Positions 13,301 to 25,620 of a stretch of DNA of 64,000 bases are shown here, in pieces. How positions within the stretch are numbered: the first letter of the stretch is position 1; each line of letters starts with the position of its first letter. The notes beneath the pieces are model-generated. The model did no database searches and was not told the DNA's origin. It worked only from the letters and a program-made list of their open reading frames with translations. Both the position numbers and the translations under genes were made by a program. The stretch comes from Sipunculus nudus. Taxonomy: Eukaryota; Annelida; Sipuncula; Golfingiida; Sipunculidae. Where the stretch lies: contig CM049306.1 in NCBI GenBank assembly GCA_026874595.1, positions 3,982,019 to 4,046,018 on the forward strand, written 5' to 3'.

Positions 13301-13800
13301 CACCTACCTCTTTATGCTTCAGTATTAGTTTGTGGCCAAAGTAGATAAGACACCTACCTCTTTATGCTTCAGTATTAGTATGTGGCCAAAGTAGATAAGA
13401 CACCTACCTATTTATGCTTCAGTATTAGTTTGTGGCCAAAGTAGATAAGACACCTACCTCTTAATGCTTCAGTATTAGTTTGTGGCCAAAGTAGATAAGA
13501 CACCTACCTATTTATGCTTCAGTATTAGTTTGCGGCCAAAGTAGATAAGACACCTACCTCTTAATGCTTCAGTACTTAGTATGTGTCAAAAGCTTATAAG
13601 CCACCTACCTGTTTATGCTTCAGTATTAGTTTGTTGCCAAAGTAGATAAGACACCTATATATTTATGCTTCAGGATTGGTTTGTGGCCAAAGTAGATAAG
13701 ACATCTACCTATTTATGATTCAGTATTAGTTTCTGGCCAAAGTAGATAAGACACCTACCTCTTTATGCTTCAGTATTAGTTTGCGGCCACAGTAGATAAG
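10301..13800. repeat. Satellite array, subtype 2, upstream of the first LINE copy
   Basis: The CTTAGTACGTGG 51-bp class disappears. Typical variants are CAGTATAAG with AAGAAACC, TTTGCGGCCACAG, GTGTGTGGCC, TTTATACTTCAG, and an AAGCTT-bearing monomer at 10838, 11738, 13139 and 13590. The block 10.30-11.0 kb recurs at 12.60-13.3 kb at an offset of 2301 bp. The last three monomers before 13801 are the diverged flank shared by all LINE copies. No gene. Confidence 0.93.
10838..12637. repeat. Tandem duplication of 18 monomers (900 bp)
   Basis: The AAGCTTATAAGCC monomer at 10838 recurs at 11738, exactly 900 bp later. All private variants between them recur in order: TTAGGCTTC, TTTGTGCTTC, GATAGGACACC, CAGTTTTAG and GTGTCAG. 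At 11.70-11.74 kb the AAGCTT monomer is a hybrid: its first half reads CTTCATGCTTCAGTATTAG instead of CTTAATGCTTCAGTACTTAG. That marks the exchange point. Confidence 0.9.
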
Positions 13801-13833
13801 GGATATGATGATATGATATGATATGATATGATA
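13801..13833 (-). repeat. LINE 3' pentanucleotide microsatellite tail
   Basis: On the plus strand this reads as GGATATGATG followed by ATATG units. On the element strand it is a TATCA/ATATC tail. CR1- and L2-type LINEs typically end in short tandem repeats rather than poly(A). Across the ten copies the tail is 33, 38, 43, 38, 38, 48, 38, 43, 48 and 38 nt, always in steps of 5. Confidence 0.85.
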
Positions 13834-13847
13834 GAGTTCATTTATAA

Positions 13848-13878
13848 AGCGCAAATATAATATACATTTCTATGCGCT
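13848..13878 (-). other. Inverted repeat in the LINE 3' UTR
   Basis: AGCGCA at 13848-13853 pairs with TGCGCT at 13873-13878 around a 19-nt AT-rich loop that contains further weaker pairing. It lies between the stop codon and the microsatellite tail. A stem-loop near the 3' end that the RT recognises is known for several LINE clades, so this may be the old recognition hairpin. It is present in all ten copies (63895-63925 in the last). Confidence 0.6.
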
Positions 13879-13889
13879 GATACAAAGGT

Positions 13890-14367
13890 TTAAGAAAATA
13901 AGTATGTCTTGAGAGCACGCTTAAATGATTCAATATGTGTACACGCTCTAACAGAGTCTGGTAAAGAATTCCATGCGGTGGCAGCGTACTTGGAAAATTG
14001 TCTGTCACCATATACATTATGGGAGCGAGGTACACAGACTATCCTGTGAGCATCAGAAGAACGAAGAGACCTGCGGGGAGAATATTCCACAAACAGTTTG
14101 CGCAAATACAGTGGATACAGGCTATCATTCAGCGCTTTATACACCTGTGTGAGGACTTTAAATGTGATTCTCTTTTCGACAGGCAGCCAGTGAAGCTGTC
14201 TTAGAACAGGTCCAATGCTGTCGTACTTCCTGGACCTTGTAAGTAATCGGGCTGATGCGTTTTGTGCAAGTTGGAGGCGATGGATGTTAGCATTGGAAGT
14301 TCCAGTTAGCAGGCTGTTGTTGTTGTCCAATCTTGATGTAATCAGTGCGTTGATGGTCTTTGCAGCT
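13890..14367 (-). pseudogene. LINE reverse transcriptase ORF, C-terminal remnant (copy 1)
   Basis: About 158 codons are open from the truncation point to a TAA stop. Motifs in order: AKTINALITSRL at the start, matching the region after the RT core of CR1/L2 ORF2 proteins; RLQLAQNASARLL (~30-42); SIGPVLRQLHWLPV (~50-63); SPRRSLRSSD (~96-105); YGDRQFSKYAATAWNSLP (~119-136); ESFKRALKTYLFS at the end. This C-terminal region follows the RT domain in the family, and its function is poorly known. The catalytic YxDD motif and endonuclease are absent. There is no ATG in frame: the apparent start at 14330 is TTG, and an upstream in-frame stop lies in the adjacent satellite. It is therefore a fossil fragment. 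The unbroken frame more likely reflects recent copying than selection. Confidence 0.87.
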
Positions 14368-14419
14368 GATAAGACACCTACCTATTTATGCTTCAGTATT
14401 AGTTTGTGGCCAAAGTAGA

Positions 14420-15120
14420 TAAGACACCTACCTCTTTATGCTTCAGTATTAGTTTGTGGCCAAAGTAGATAAAACACCTACCTCTTTATGCTTCAGTATT
14501 AGTTTGTGGCCAAAGTAGATAAGACACCTACCTCTTTATGCTTCAGTATTAGTTTGTGGCCAAAGTAGATAAGACACCTACCTATTTATGCTTCAGTATT
14601 AGTGTGTGGCCAAAGTAGATAAGACACCTACCTCTTTATACTTCAGTATTAGTTTGTGGCCAAAGTAGATAAGACACCTACCTCTTTAGGCTTCAGTATA
14701 AGTTTGTGGCCAAAGTAGATAAAACACCTACTTCTTTATGCTTCAGTATTAGTTTGTGGCCAAAGTAGATAAGACACCTACCTCTTTATGCTTCAGTATT
14801 AGTTTGTGGCCAAAGTAGATAAAACACCTACCTCTTTATGCTTCAGTATTAGTTTGTGGCCAAAGTAGATAAGACACCTACCTCTTTATGCTTCAGTATT
14901 AGTTTGTGGCCAAAGTAGATAAGACACCTACCTATTTATGCTTCAGTATTAGTGTGTGGCCAAAGTAGATAAGACACCTACCTCTTTATACTTCAGTATT
15001 AGTTTGTGGCCAAAGTAGATAAGACACCTACCTCTTTAGGCTTCAGTATTAGTTTGTGGCCAAAGTAGATAAAACACCTACTTCTTTATGCTTCAGTATT
15101 AGTTTGTGGCCAAAGTAGAT
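14420..15120. repeat. Tandem duplication of 7 monomers (350 bp) after LINE copy 1
   Basis: The AGTGTGTGGC variant at 14601 recurs at 14951, and the TTTATACTTC, TTTAGGCTTC and GATAAAACACC monomers around it repeat in the same order. The same pair of blocks follows LINE copy 2 (29741 and 30091), so the duplication predates separation of these two copies. Confidence 0.85.
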
Positions 15121-17399
15121 AAGACACCTACCTCTTTATGCTTCAGTATAAGTTTATGGCCAAAGTAGATAAGAAACCTACCTCTTTATGCTTCAGTATA
15201 AGTTTGTGGCCAAAGTAGATAAGAAACCTACCTCTTTATGCTTCAGTATAAGTTTGTGGCCAAAGTAGATAAGAAACCTACCTCTTTATGCTTCAGTATT
15301 AGTTTGTGGCCAAAGTAGATAAGACACCTACCTCTTAATGCTTCAGTATTAGTTTGTGGCCAAAGTAGATAAGACACCTACCTATTTATGCTTCAGTATT
15401 AGTTTGCGGCCAAAGTAGATAAGACACCTACCTCTTAATGCTTCAGTACTTAGTATGTGTCAAAAGCTTATAAGCCACCTACCTGTTTATGCTTCAGTAT
15501 TAGTTTGTGGCCAAAGTAGATAAGACACCTACCTCTTCATGCTTCAGTATTAGTTTGTGGCCACAGTAGATAAGACACCTACCTATTTATGCTTCAGTAT
15601 TAGTTTGTGGCCAAAGTAGATAAGACACCTACCTCTTTATGCTTCAGTATTAGTTTGTGGCCAAAGTAGATAAGACACCTACCTATTTATGCTTCAGTAT
15701 TAGTGTGTGGCCAAAGTAGATAAGACACCTACCTCTTTATACTTCAGTATTAGTTTGTGGCCAAAGTAGATAAGACACCTACCTCTTTATGCTTCAGTAT
15801 TAGTTTGTGGCCAACGTAGATAAGATTCCTATATATTTATGATTCAGGATTAGTTTGTGGCCAAAGTAGATAAGACATCTACCTATTTATGCTTCAGTAT
15901 TAGTTTGTGGCCAAAGTAGATAAGATACCTACCTCTTCATGCTTCAGTATTAGTTTGTGGCCAAAGTAGATAAGACACCTACCTATTTATGCTTCAGTAT
16001 TAGTTTGTGGCCAAAGTAGATAAGACACCTACTTCTTTATGCTTCAGTATTAGTTTGTGGCCAAAGTAGATAAGACACCTACCTCTTTATGCTTCAGTAT
16101 AAGTTTGTGGCCAAAGTAGATAAGAAACCTACCTCTTTATGCTTCAGTATTAGTTTGTGGCCAAAGTAGATACCTCTTAATGCTTCAGTATTAGTTTGTG
16201 GCCAAAGTAGATAAGACACCTACCTATTTATGCTTCAGTATTAGGTTGCGGCCAAAGTAGATAAGACACCTACCTCTTAATGCTTCAGTACTTAGTATGT
16301 GTCAAAAGCTTATAAGCCACCTACCTGTTTATACTTCAGTATTAGTTTGTGGCCAAAGTAGATAAGACACCTACCTCTTCATGCTTCAGTATTAGTTTGT
16401 GGCCACAGTAGATAAGACACCTACCTATTTATGCTTCAGTATTAGTTTGTGGCCAAAGTAGATAAGACACCTACCTCTTCATGCTTCAGTATTAGTTTGT
16501 GGCCAAAGTAGATAAGACACCTACCTATTTATGCTTCAGTATTAGTGTGTGGCCAAAGTAGATAAGACACCTACCTGTTTATACTTCAGTATTAGTTTGT
16601 GGCCAAAGTAGATAAGACACCTACCTCTTTATGCTTCAGTATTAGTTTGTGGCCAAAGGAGATAAGACACCTATATATTTCTGATTTAGGATTAGTTTGT
16701 GGCCAAAGTAGATAAGACATCTACCTATTTATGCTTCAGTATTAGTTTGTGACCAAAGTAGATAAGACACCTACCTCTTCATGCTTCAGTATTAGTTTGT
16801 GGCCAAAGTAGATAAGACACCTACTTATTTATGCTTCAGTATTAGTTTGTGGCCAAAGTAGATAAGACACCTACCTCTTTATGCTTCAGTATTAGTTTGT
16901 GGCCAAAGTAGATAAGACACCTACCTATTTATGCTTCAGTATTAGTTTGTGGCCAAAGCAGATAAGACATCTACTTCTTTATGCTTCAGTATTAGTTTGT
17001 GGCCAAAGTAGATAAGACACCTACCTCTTTATGCTTCAGTATACGTTTGTGGCCAAAGTAGATAAGAAACCTACCTCTTTATGCTTCAGTATTAGTTTGT
17101 GGCCAACGTAGATAAGACACCTATATATTTATGATTCAGGATTAGTTTGTGGCCAAAGTAGATAAGACATCTACCTATTTATGCTTCAGTATTAGTTTGT
17201 GGCCAAAGTAGATAAGATACCTACCTCTTCATGCTTCAGTATTAGTTTGTGGCCAAAGTAGATAAGACACCTACCTATTTATGCTTCAGTATTAGTTTGT
17301 GGCCAAAGTAGATAAGACACCTACTTCTTTATGCTTCAGTATTAGTTTGTGGCCAAAGTAGATAAGACACCTACCTCTTTATGCTTCAGTATAAGTTTT

Positions 17400-20300
17400 T
17401 TGGCCAAAGTAGATAAGAAACCTACCTCTTTATGCTTCAGTATTAGTTTGTGGCCAAAGTAGATACCTCTTAATGCTTCAGTATTAGTTTGTGGCCAAAG
17501 TAGATAAGACACCTACCTTTTTATGCTTCAGTATTAGTTTGCGGCCAAAGTAGATAAGACACCTACCTCTTAATGCTTCAGTACTTAGTATGTGTCAAAA
17601 GCTTATAAGCCACCTACCTGTTTATGCTTCAGTATTAGTTTGTGGCCAAAGAAGATAAGACACCTACCTCTTCATGCTTCAGTATTAGTTTGTGGCCAGA
17701 GTAGATAAGACACCTACCTATTTATGCTTCAGTATTAGTTTGTGGCCAAAGTAGATAAGACACCTACCTCTTTATGCTTCAGTATTAGTTTGTGGCCAAA
17801 GTAGATAAGACACCTACCTATTTATGCTTCAGTATTAGTGTGTGGCCAAAGTAGATAAGACACCTACCTCTTTATACTTCAGTATTAGTTTGTGGCCAAA
17901 GTAGATAAGACACCTACCTCTTTATGCTTCAGTATTAGTTTGTGGCCAAAGTAGATAAGACACCTACCTCTTTATGCTTCAGTATACGTTTGTGGCCAAA
18001 GTAGATAAGAAACCTACCTCTTTATGCTTCAGTATTAGTTTGTGGCCAAAGTAGATAAGACACCTACCTCTTAATGCTTCAGTATTAGTTTGTGGCCAAA
18101 GTAGATAAGACACCTACCTATTTATGCTTCAGTATTAGTTTGTGGCCAAAGTAGATAAGACATCTACTTCTTTATGCTTCAGTATTAGTTTGTGGCCAAA
18201 GAAGATAAGACACCTACCTATTTATGCTTCAGTATTAGTTTGTGGCCAAAGTAGATAAGACACCTACCTATTTATGCTTCAGTATTAGTTTGTGGCCAAA
18301 GTAGATAAGACATCTACTTCTTTATGCTTCAGTATTAGTTTGTGGCCAAAGTAGATAAGACACCTACCTCTTTATGCTTCAGTATACGTTTGTGGCCAAA
18401 GTAGATAAGAAACCTACCTCTTTATGCTTCAGTATTAGTTTGTAGCCAAAGTAGATAAGACACCTACCTCTTAATGCTTCATTATTAGTTTGTGGCCAAA
18501 GTAGATAAGACACCTACCTATTTATGCTTCAGTATTAGTGCGTGGCCAAAGTAGATAAGACACCTACCTCTTCATGCTTCAGTATTAGTTTGTGGCCAAA
18601 GTAGATAAGACACCTACCTATTTATGCTTCAGTATTAGTTTGTGGCCAAAGTAGATAAGACACCTACCTCTTTATGCTTCAGTATTAGTTTGTGGCCAAA
18701 GTAGATAAGACACCTATCTATTTATGCTTCAGTATTAGTTTGTGGCCAAAGCAGATAAGACATGTACTTCTTTATGCTTCAGTATTAGTTTGTGGCCAAA
18801 GTAGATAAGACACCTACCTCTTTATGCTTCAGTATACGTTTGTGGCCAAAGTAGATAAGAAACCTACCTCTTTATGCTTCAGTATTAGTTTGTGGCCAAC
18901 GTAGATAAGACACCTATATATTTATGATTCAGGATTAGTTTGTGGCCAAAGTAGATAAGATACCTACCTCTTCATGCTTCAGTATTAGTTTGTGGCCAAA
19001 GTAGATAAGAAACCTACCTCTTTATGCTTCAGTATTAGTTTGTGGCCAAAGTAGATACCTCTTAATGCTTCAGTATTAGTTTGTGGCCAAAGTAGATAAG
19101 ACACCTACCTTTTTATGCTTCAGTATTAGTTTGCGGCCAAAGTAGATAAGACACCTACCTCTTAATGCTTCAGTACTTAGTATGTGTCAAAAGCTTATAA
19201 GCCACCTACCTGTTTATGCTTCAGTATTAGTTTGTGGCCAAAGAAGATAAGACACCTACCTCTTCATGCTTCAGTATTAGTTTGTGGCCAGAGTAGATAA
19301 GACACCTACCTATTTATGCTTCAGTATTAGTTTGTGGCCAAAGTAGATAAGACACCTACCTCTTTATGCTTCAGTATTAGTTTGTGGCCAAAGTAGATAA
19401 GACACCTACCTATTTATGCTTCAGTATTAGTGTGTGGCCAAAGTAGATAAGACACCTACCTCTTTATACTTCAGTATTAGTTTGTGGCCAAAGTAGATAA
19501 GACACCTACCTCTTTATGCTTCAGTATTAGTTTGTGGCCAAAGTAGATAAGACACCTACCTCTTTATGCTTCAGTATACGTTTGTGGCCAAAGTAGATAA
19601 GAAACCTACCTCTTTATGCTTCAGTATTAGTTTGTGGCCAAAGTAGATAAGACACCTACCTCTTAATGCTTCAGTATTAGTTTGTGGCCAAAGTAGATAA
19701 GACACCTACCTATTTATGCTTCAGTATTAGTTTGTGGCCAAAGTAGATAAGACATCTACTTCTTTATGCTTCAGTATTAGTTTGTGGCCAAAGAAGATAA
19801 GACACCTACCTATTTATGCTTCAGTATTAGTTTGTGGCCAAAGTAGATAAGACACCTACCTATTTATGCTTCAGTATTAGTTTGTGGCCAAAGTAGATAA
19901 GACATCTACTTCTTTATGCTTCAGTATTAGTTTGTGGCCAAAGTAGATAAGACACCTACCTCTTTATGCTTCAGTATACGTTTGTGGCCAAAGTAGATAA
20001 GAAACCTACCTCTTTATGCTTCAGTATTAGTTTGTAGCCAAAGTAGATAAGACACCTACCTCTTAATGCTTCATTATTAGTTTGTGGCCAAAGTAGATAA
20101 GACACCTACCTATTTATGCTTCAGTATTAGTGCGTGGCCAAAGTAGATAAGACACCTACCTCTTCATGCTTCAGTATTAGTTTGTGGCCAAAGTAGATAA
20201 GACACCTACCTATTTATGCTTCAGTATTAGTTTGTGGCCAAAGTAGATAAGACACCTACCTCTTTATGCTTCAGTATTAGTTTGTGGCCAAAGTAGATAA

Positions 20301-20580
20301 GACACCTATCTATTTATGCTTCAGTATTAGTTTGTGGCCAAAGCAGATAAGACATGTACTTCTTTATGCTTCAGTATTAGTTTGTGGCCAAAGTAGATAA
20401 GACACCTACCTCTTTATGCTTCAGTATACGTTTGTGGCCAAAGTAGATAAGAAACCTACCTCTTTATGCTTCAGTATTAGTTTGTGGCCAACGTAGATAA
20501 GACACCTATATATTTATGATTCAGGATTAGTTTGTGGCCAAAGTAGATAAGATACCTACCTCTTCATGCTTCAGTATTAG
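17400..20580. repeat. Tandem higher-order duplication, period 1592 bp
   Basis: The private GACATGTACTTC monomer occurs at 18761 and 20353, and the AAGCTT monomer at 17599 and 19191, both 1592 bp apart. The 41-bp monomer, the GCCAGAG variant, TTCATTATTAG and TTTGTAGCC repeat at the same spacing. The period is 32 x 50 minus 8, fitting one 41-bp and one 51-bp monomer in the block. Confidence 0.9.
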
Positions 20581-21199
20581 TTTGTGGCCAAAGTAGATAA
20601 GACACCTACCTATTTATGCTTCAGTATTAGTTTGTGGCCAAAGTAGATAAGATACCTACCTCTTCATGCTTCAGTATTAGTTTGTGGCCAAAGTAGATAA
20701 GCCACCTACCTATTTATGCTTCAGTATTAGTTTGTGGCCAAAGTAGATAAGACACCTACTTCTTTATGCTTCAGTATTAGTTTGTGGCCAAAGTAGATAA
20801 GACACCTACCTCTTTATGCTTCAGTATAAGTTTGTGGCCAAAGTAGATAAGAAACCTACCTCTTTATGCTTCAGTATTAGTTTGTGGCCAAAGTGGATAC
20901 CTCTTAATGCTTCAGTATTAGTTTGTGGCCAAAGTAGATAAGACACCTACCTATTTATGCTTCAGTATTAGTTTGCGGCCAAAGTAGATAAAACACCTAC
21001 CTATTTATGCTTCAGTATTAGTGTGTGGCCAAAGTAGATAAGAAACCTACCTCTTTATACTTCAGTATTAGTTTGTGGCCAAAGTAGATAAGACACCTAC
21101 CTCTTTATGCTTCAGTATTAGTTTGTGGCCAAAGTAGATAAGACACCTATATATTTATGATTTAGGATTAGTTTGTGGCCAAAGTAGATAAGACATCTA

Positions 21200-23500
21200 C
21201 CTATTTATGCTTCAGTATTAGTTTGTGACCAAAGTAGATAAGACACCTACCTCTTCATGCTTCAGTATTAGTTTGTGGCCAAAGTAGATAAGACACCTAC
21301 CTATTTATGCTTCAGTATTAGTTTGTGGCCAAAGTAGATAAGACACCTACCTCTTTATGCTTCAGTATTAGTTTGTGGCCAAAGTAGATAAGACACCTAC
21401 CTATTTATGCTTCAGTATTAGTTTGTGGCCAAAGCAGATAAGACATCTACTTCTTTATGCTTCAGTATTAGTTTGTGGCCAAAGTAGATAAGACACCTAC
21501 CTCTTTATGCTTCAGTATACGTTTGTGGCCAAAGTAGATAAGAAACCTACCTCTTTATGCTTCAGTATTAGTTTGTGGCCAAAGTAGATAAGACACCTAC
21601 CTATTTATGCTTCAGTATTAGTTTGTGGCCAAAGTAGATAAGACATCTACTTCTTTATGCTTCAGTATTAGTTTGTGGCCAAAGTAGATAAGACACCTAC
21701 CTCTTTATGCTTCAGTATACGTTTGTGGCCAAAGTAGATAAGAAACCTACCTCTTTATGCTTCAGTATTAGTTTGTGGCCAAAGTAGATAAGACACCTAC
21801 CTCTTAATGCTTCAGTATTAGTTTGTGGCCAAAGTAGATAAGACACCTACCTATTTATGCTTCAGTATTAGTTTGTGGCCAAAGTAGATAAGACATCTAC
21901 TTCTTTATGCTTCAGTATTAGTTTGTGGCCAAAGAAGATAAGACACCTACCTATTTATGCTTCAGTATTAGTTTGTGGCCAAAGTAGATAAGACACCTAC
22001 CTATTTATGCTTCAGTATTAGTTTGTGGCCAAAGTAGATAAGACATCTACTTCTTTATGCTTCAGTATTAGTTTGTGGCCAAAGTAGATAAGACACCTAC
22101 CTCTTTATGCTTCAGTATACGTTTGTGGCCAAAGTAGATAAGAAACCTACCTCTTTATGCTTCAGTATTAGTTTGTGGCCAAAGTAGATAAGACACCTAC
22201 CTCTTAATGCTTCATTATTAGTTTGTGGCCAAAGTAGATAAGACACCTACCTCTTTATGCTTCAGTATTAGTTTGTGGCCAAAGTAGATAAGACACCTAC
22301 CTCTTTATGCTTCAGTATTAGTTTGTGGCCAAAGTAGATAAGACACCTACCTATTTATGCTTCAGTATTAGTTTGTGACCAAAGTAGATAAGACACCTAC
22401 CTCTTCATGCTTCAGTATTAGTTTGTGGCCAAAGTAGATAAGACACCTACCTATTTATGCTTCAGTATTAGTTTGTGGCCAAAGTAGATAAGACACCTAC
22501 CTCTTTATGCTTCAGTATTAGTTTGTGGCCAAAGTAGATAAGACACCTACCTATTTATGCTTCAGTATTAGTTTGTGGCCAAAGCAGATAAGACATCTAC
22601 TTCTTTATGCTTCAGTATTAGTTTGTGGCCAAAGTAGATAAGACACCTACCTCTTTATGCTTCAGTATACGTTTGTGGCCAAAGTAGATAAGAAACCTAC
22701 CTCTTTATGCTTCAGTATTAGTTTGTGGCCAAAGTAGATAAGACACCTACCTATTTATGCTTCAGTATTAGTTTGTGGCCAAAGTAGATAAGACATCTAC
22801 TTCTTTATGCTTCAGTATTAGTTTGTGGCCAAAGTAGATAAGACACCTACCTCTTTATGCTTCAGTATACGTTTGTGGCCAAAGTAGATAAGAAACCTAC
22901 CTCTTTATGCTTCAGTATTAGTTTGTGGCCAAAGTAGATAAGACACCTACCTCTTAATGCTTCAGTATTAGTTTGTGGCCAAAGTAGATAAGACACCTAC
23001 CTATTTATGCTTCAGTATTAGTTTGTGGCCAAAGTAGATAAGACATCTACTTCTTTATGCTTCAGTATTAGTTTGTGGCCAAAGAAGATAAGACACCTAC
23101 CTATTTATGCTTCAGTATTAGTTTGTGGCCAAAGTAGATAAGACACCTACCTATTTATGCTTCAGTATTAGTTTGTGGCCAAAGTAGATAAGACATCTAC
23201 TTCTTTATGCTTCAGTATTAGTTTGTGGCCAAAGTAGATAAGACACCTACCTCTTTATGCTTCAGTATACGTTTGTGGCCAAAGTAGATAAGAAACCTAC
23301 CTCTTTATGCTTCAGTATTAGTTTGTGGCCAAAGTAGATAAGACACCTACCTCTTAATGCTTCATTATTAGTTTGTGGCCAAAGTAGATAAGACACCTAC
23401 CTCTTTATGCTTCAGTATAAGTTTGTGGCCAAAGTAGATAAGACACCTACCTCTTTATGCTTCAGTATTAGTTTGTGGCCAAAGTAGATAAGACACCTAC
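21200..23500. repeat. Tandem duplication of 23 monomers (1150 bp)
   Basis: The TTTGTGACC variant at 21221 and the AAAGCAGATA variant at 21431 recur at 22371 and 22581. Both are exactly 1150 bp later, and the monomer order between them is the same. Confidence 0.88.
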
Positions 23501-24389
23501 CTATTTATGCTTCAGTATTAGTTTGTGGCCAAAGTAGATAAGACATCTACTTCTTTATGCTTCAGTATTAGTTTGTGGCCAAAGTAGATAAGACACCTAC
23601 CTCTTTATGCTTCAGTATACGTTTGTGGCCAAAGTAGATAAGAAACCTACCTCTTTATGCTTCAGTATTAGTTTGTGGCCAAAGTAGATAAGACACCTAC
23701 CTCTTAATGCTTCAGTATTAGTTTGTGGCCAAAGTAGATAAGACACCTACCTCTTTATGCTTCAGTATAAGTTTGTGGCCAAAGTAGATAAGACACCTAC
23801 CTATTTATGCTTCTGTATTAGTTTGTGGCCAAAGTAGATAAGACACCTACCTCTAAATGCTTCAGTATTAGTTTGTGGCCAAAGTAGATAAGAAACCTAC
23901 CTCTTTATGCTTCAGTATTAGTTTGTGGCCAAAGTAGATAAGACACCTACCTCTTAATGCTTCATTATTAGTTTGTGGCCAAAGTAGATAAGACACCTAC
24001 CTCTTTATGCTTCAGTATTAGTTTGTGGCCAAAGTAGATAAGACACCTACCTCTTTAGGCTTCAGTATTAGTTTGTGGCCAAAGTAGATAAGACACCTAC
24101 CTATTTATGCTTCAGTATTAGTTTGTGGCCAAAGTAGATAAGACATCTACTTCTTTATGCTTCAGTATTAGTTTGTGGCCAAAGTAGATAAGACACCTAC
24201 CTCTTTATGCTTCAGTATACGTTTGTGGCCAAAGTAGATAAGAAACATACCTCTTTATGCTTCAGTATTAGTTTGTGGCCAAAGTAGATAAGACACCTAC
24301 CTCTTAATGCTTCAGTATTAGTTTGTGGCCAAAGTAGATAAGACACCTACCTCTTTATGCTTCAGTATAAGTTTGTGGCCAAAGTAGAT

Positions 24390-25620
24390 AAGACACCTAC
24401 CTATTTATGCTTCAGTATTAGTTTGTGGCCAAAGTAGATAAGACACCTACCTCTTAATGCTTCAGTATTAGTTTGTGGCCAAAGTAGATAAGACACCTAC
24501 CTCTTTATGCTTCAGTATAAGTTTGTGGCCAAAGTAGATAAGAAACCTACCTCTTTATGCTTCAGTATTAGTTTGTGGTCAAAGTAGATAAGACACCTAC
24601 CTCTTTATGCTTCAGTATTAGTTTGTGGCCAAAGTAGATAAGACACCTACCTATTTATGCTTCAGTATTAGTATGTGGCCAAAGTAGATAAGACACCTAT
24701 TTCTTTATGCTTCAGTATTAGTTTGTTGCCAAAGTAGATAAAACACCTACATAGTTATGCTTCTGTATTAGTTTGTGGCCAAAGTAGATAAGACACCTAC
24801 CTCTTTATGCTTCAGTATAAGTTTGTGGCCAAAGTAGATAAGAAACCTACCTCTTTATGCTTCAGTATAAGTTTGTGACCAAAGTAGATAAGACACCTAC
24901 CTCTTTATGCTTCAGTATTAGTTTGTGGCCAAAGTAGATAAGACACCTACCTCTTAATGCTTCAGTATTAGTTTGTGGCCAAAGTAGATAAGACACCTAC
25001 CTCTTTATGCTTCAGTATAAGTTTGTGGCCAAAGTAGATAAGACACCTACCTATTTATGCTTCAGTATTAGTTTGTGGCCAAAGTAGATAAGACACCTAC
25101 CTCTTAATGCTTCAGTATTAGTTTGTGGCCAAAGTAGATAAGACACCTACCTCTTTATGCTTCAGTATAAGTTTGTGGCCAAAGTAGATAAGAAACCTAC
25201 CTCTTTATGCTTCAGTATTAGTTTGTGGTCAAAGTAGATAAGACACCTACCTCTTTATGCTTCAGTATTAGTTTGTGGCCAAAGTAGATAAGACACCTAC
25301 CTATTTATGCTTCAGTATTAGTATGTGGCCAAAGTAGATAAGACACCTATTTCTTTATGCTTCAGTATTAGTTTGTTGCCAAAGTAGATAAACACCTACA
25401 TAGTTATGCTTCTGTATTAGTTTGTGGCCAAAGTAGATAAGACACCTACCTCTTTATGCTTCAGTATAAGTTTGTGGCCAAAGTAGATAAGAAACCTACC
25501 TCTTTATGCTTCAGTATAAGTTTGTGACCAAAGTAGATAAGACACCTACCTCTTTATGCTTCAGTATTAGTTTGTGGCCAAAGTAGATAAGACACCTACC
25601 TCTTAATGCTTCAGTATTAG
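24390..25620. repeat. Tandem duplication of 13 monomers (650 bp)
   Basis: GTTTGTGGTC at 24571 recurs at 25221. The CATAGTTATGCTTCTG monomer also recurs, but the second copy has GATAAACACC (25387-25396) instead of GATAAAACACC, a 1-bp deletion. The deletion must have arisen after the duplication. Confidence 0.88.

Larger units (their letters stand above)
13801..14367 (-). mobile_element. 5'-truncated CR1/L2-like LINE fragment, copy 1 (type A junction)
   Basis: A 567-bp insert interrupts a satellite monomer and is flanked by the direct repeat GATAAG (13795-13800 and 14368-14373), a 6-bp target-site duplication. Read on the minus strand it holds the last ~158 codons of a non-LTR reverse transcriptase ORF, a stop at 13890-13892, a short 3' UTR with an AGCGCA/TGCGCT inverted repeat, and a tail of ATATC-type pentamers. 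The tail before GAGTTCA is 33 nt, the shortest of the ten. Most of the element, including the catalytic RT core and endonuclease, is missing, so it cannot move itself. Copy 1 is also distinct near the stop (AAGGTTTAAG instead of AAGGGTTAAG). The CR1/L2 assignment rests on remembered family motifs. Confidence 0.88.

Noticed and set aside
1-13800. CRISPR array, because of short regular repeats
   Set aside because: There are no unique spacers: the whole 50-bp unit repeats, including any would-be spacer. No cas genes, and the context is eukaryotic.
13801-13833. The ATATG repeat as an independent microsatellite
   Set aside because: It always abuts the LINE 3' end and the target duplication, which is the expected place for a CR1/L2-type tail.
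13890-14330. A functional 146-residue protein starting at 14330
   Set aside because: The start codon is TTG, which is not a usual eukaryotic start. There is no ATG in the frame. The motifs belong to the C-terminus of a LINE polymerase that continues upstream of the truncation.
13838-14418. Short open frames of 64-68 residues on both strands over each LINE copy
   Set aside because: They overlap the LINE frame on the other strand or in another phase, and some run into satellite. The minus-strand frame with the reverse transcriptase motifs explains the sequence.
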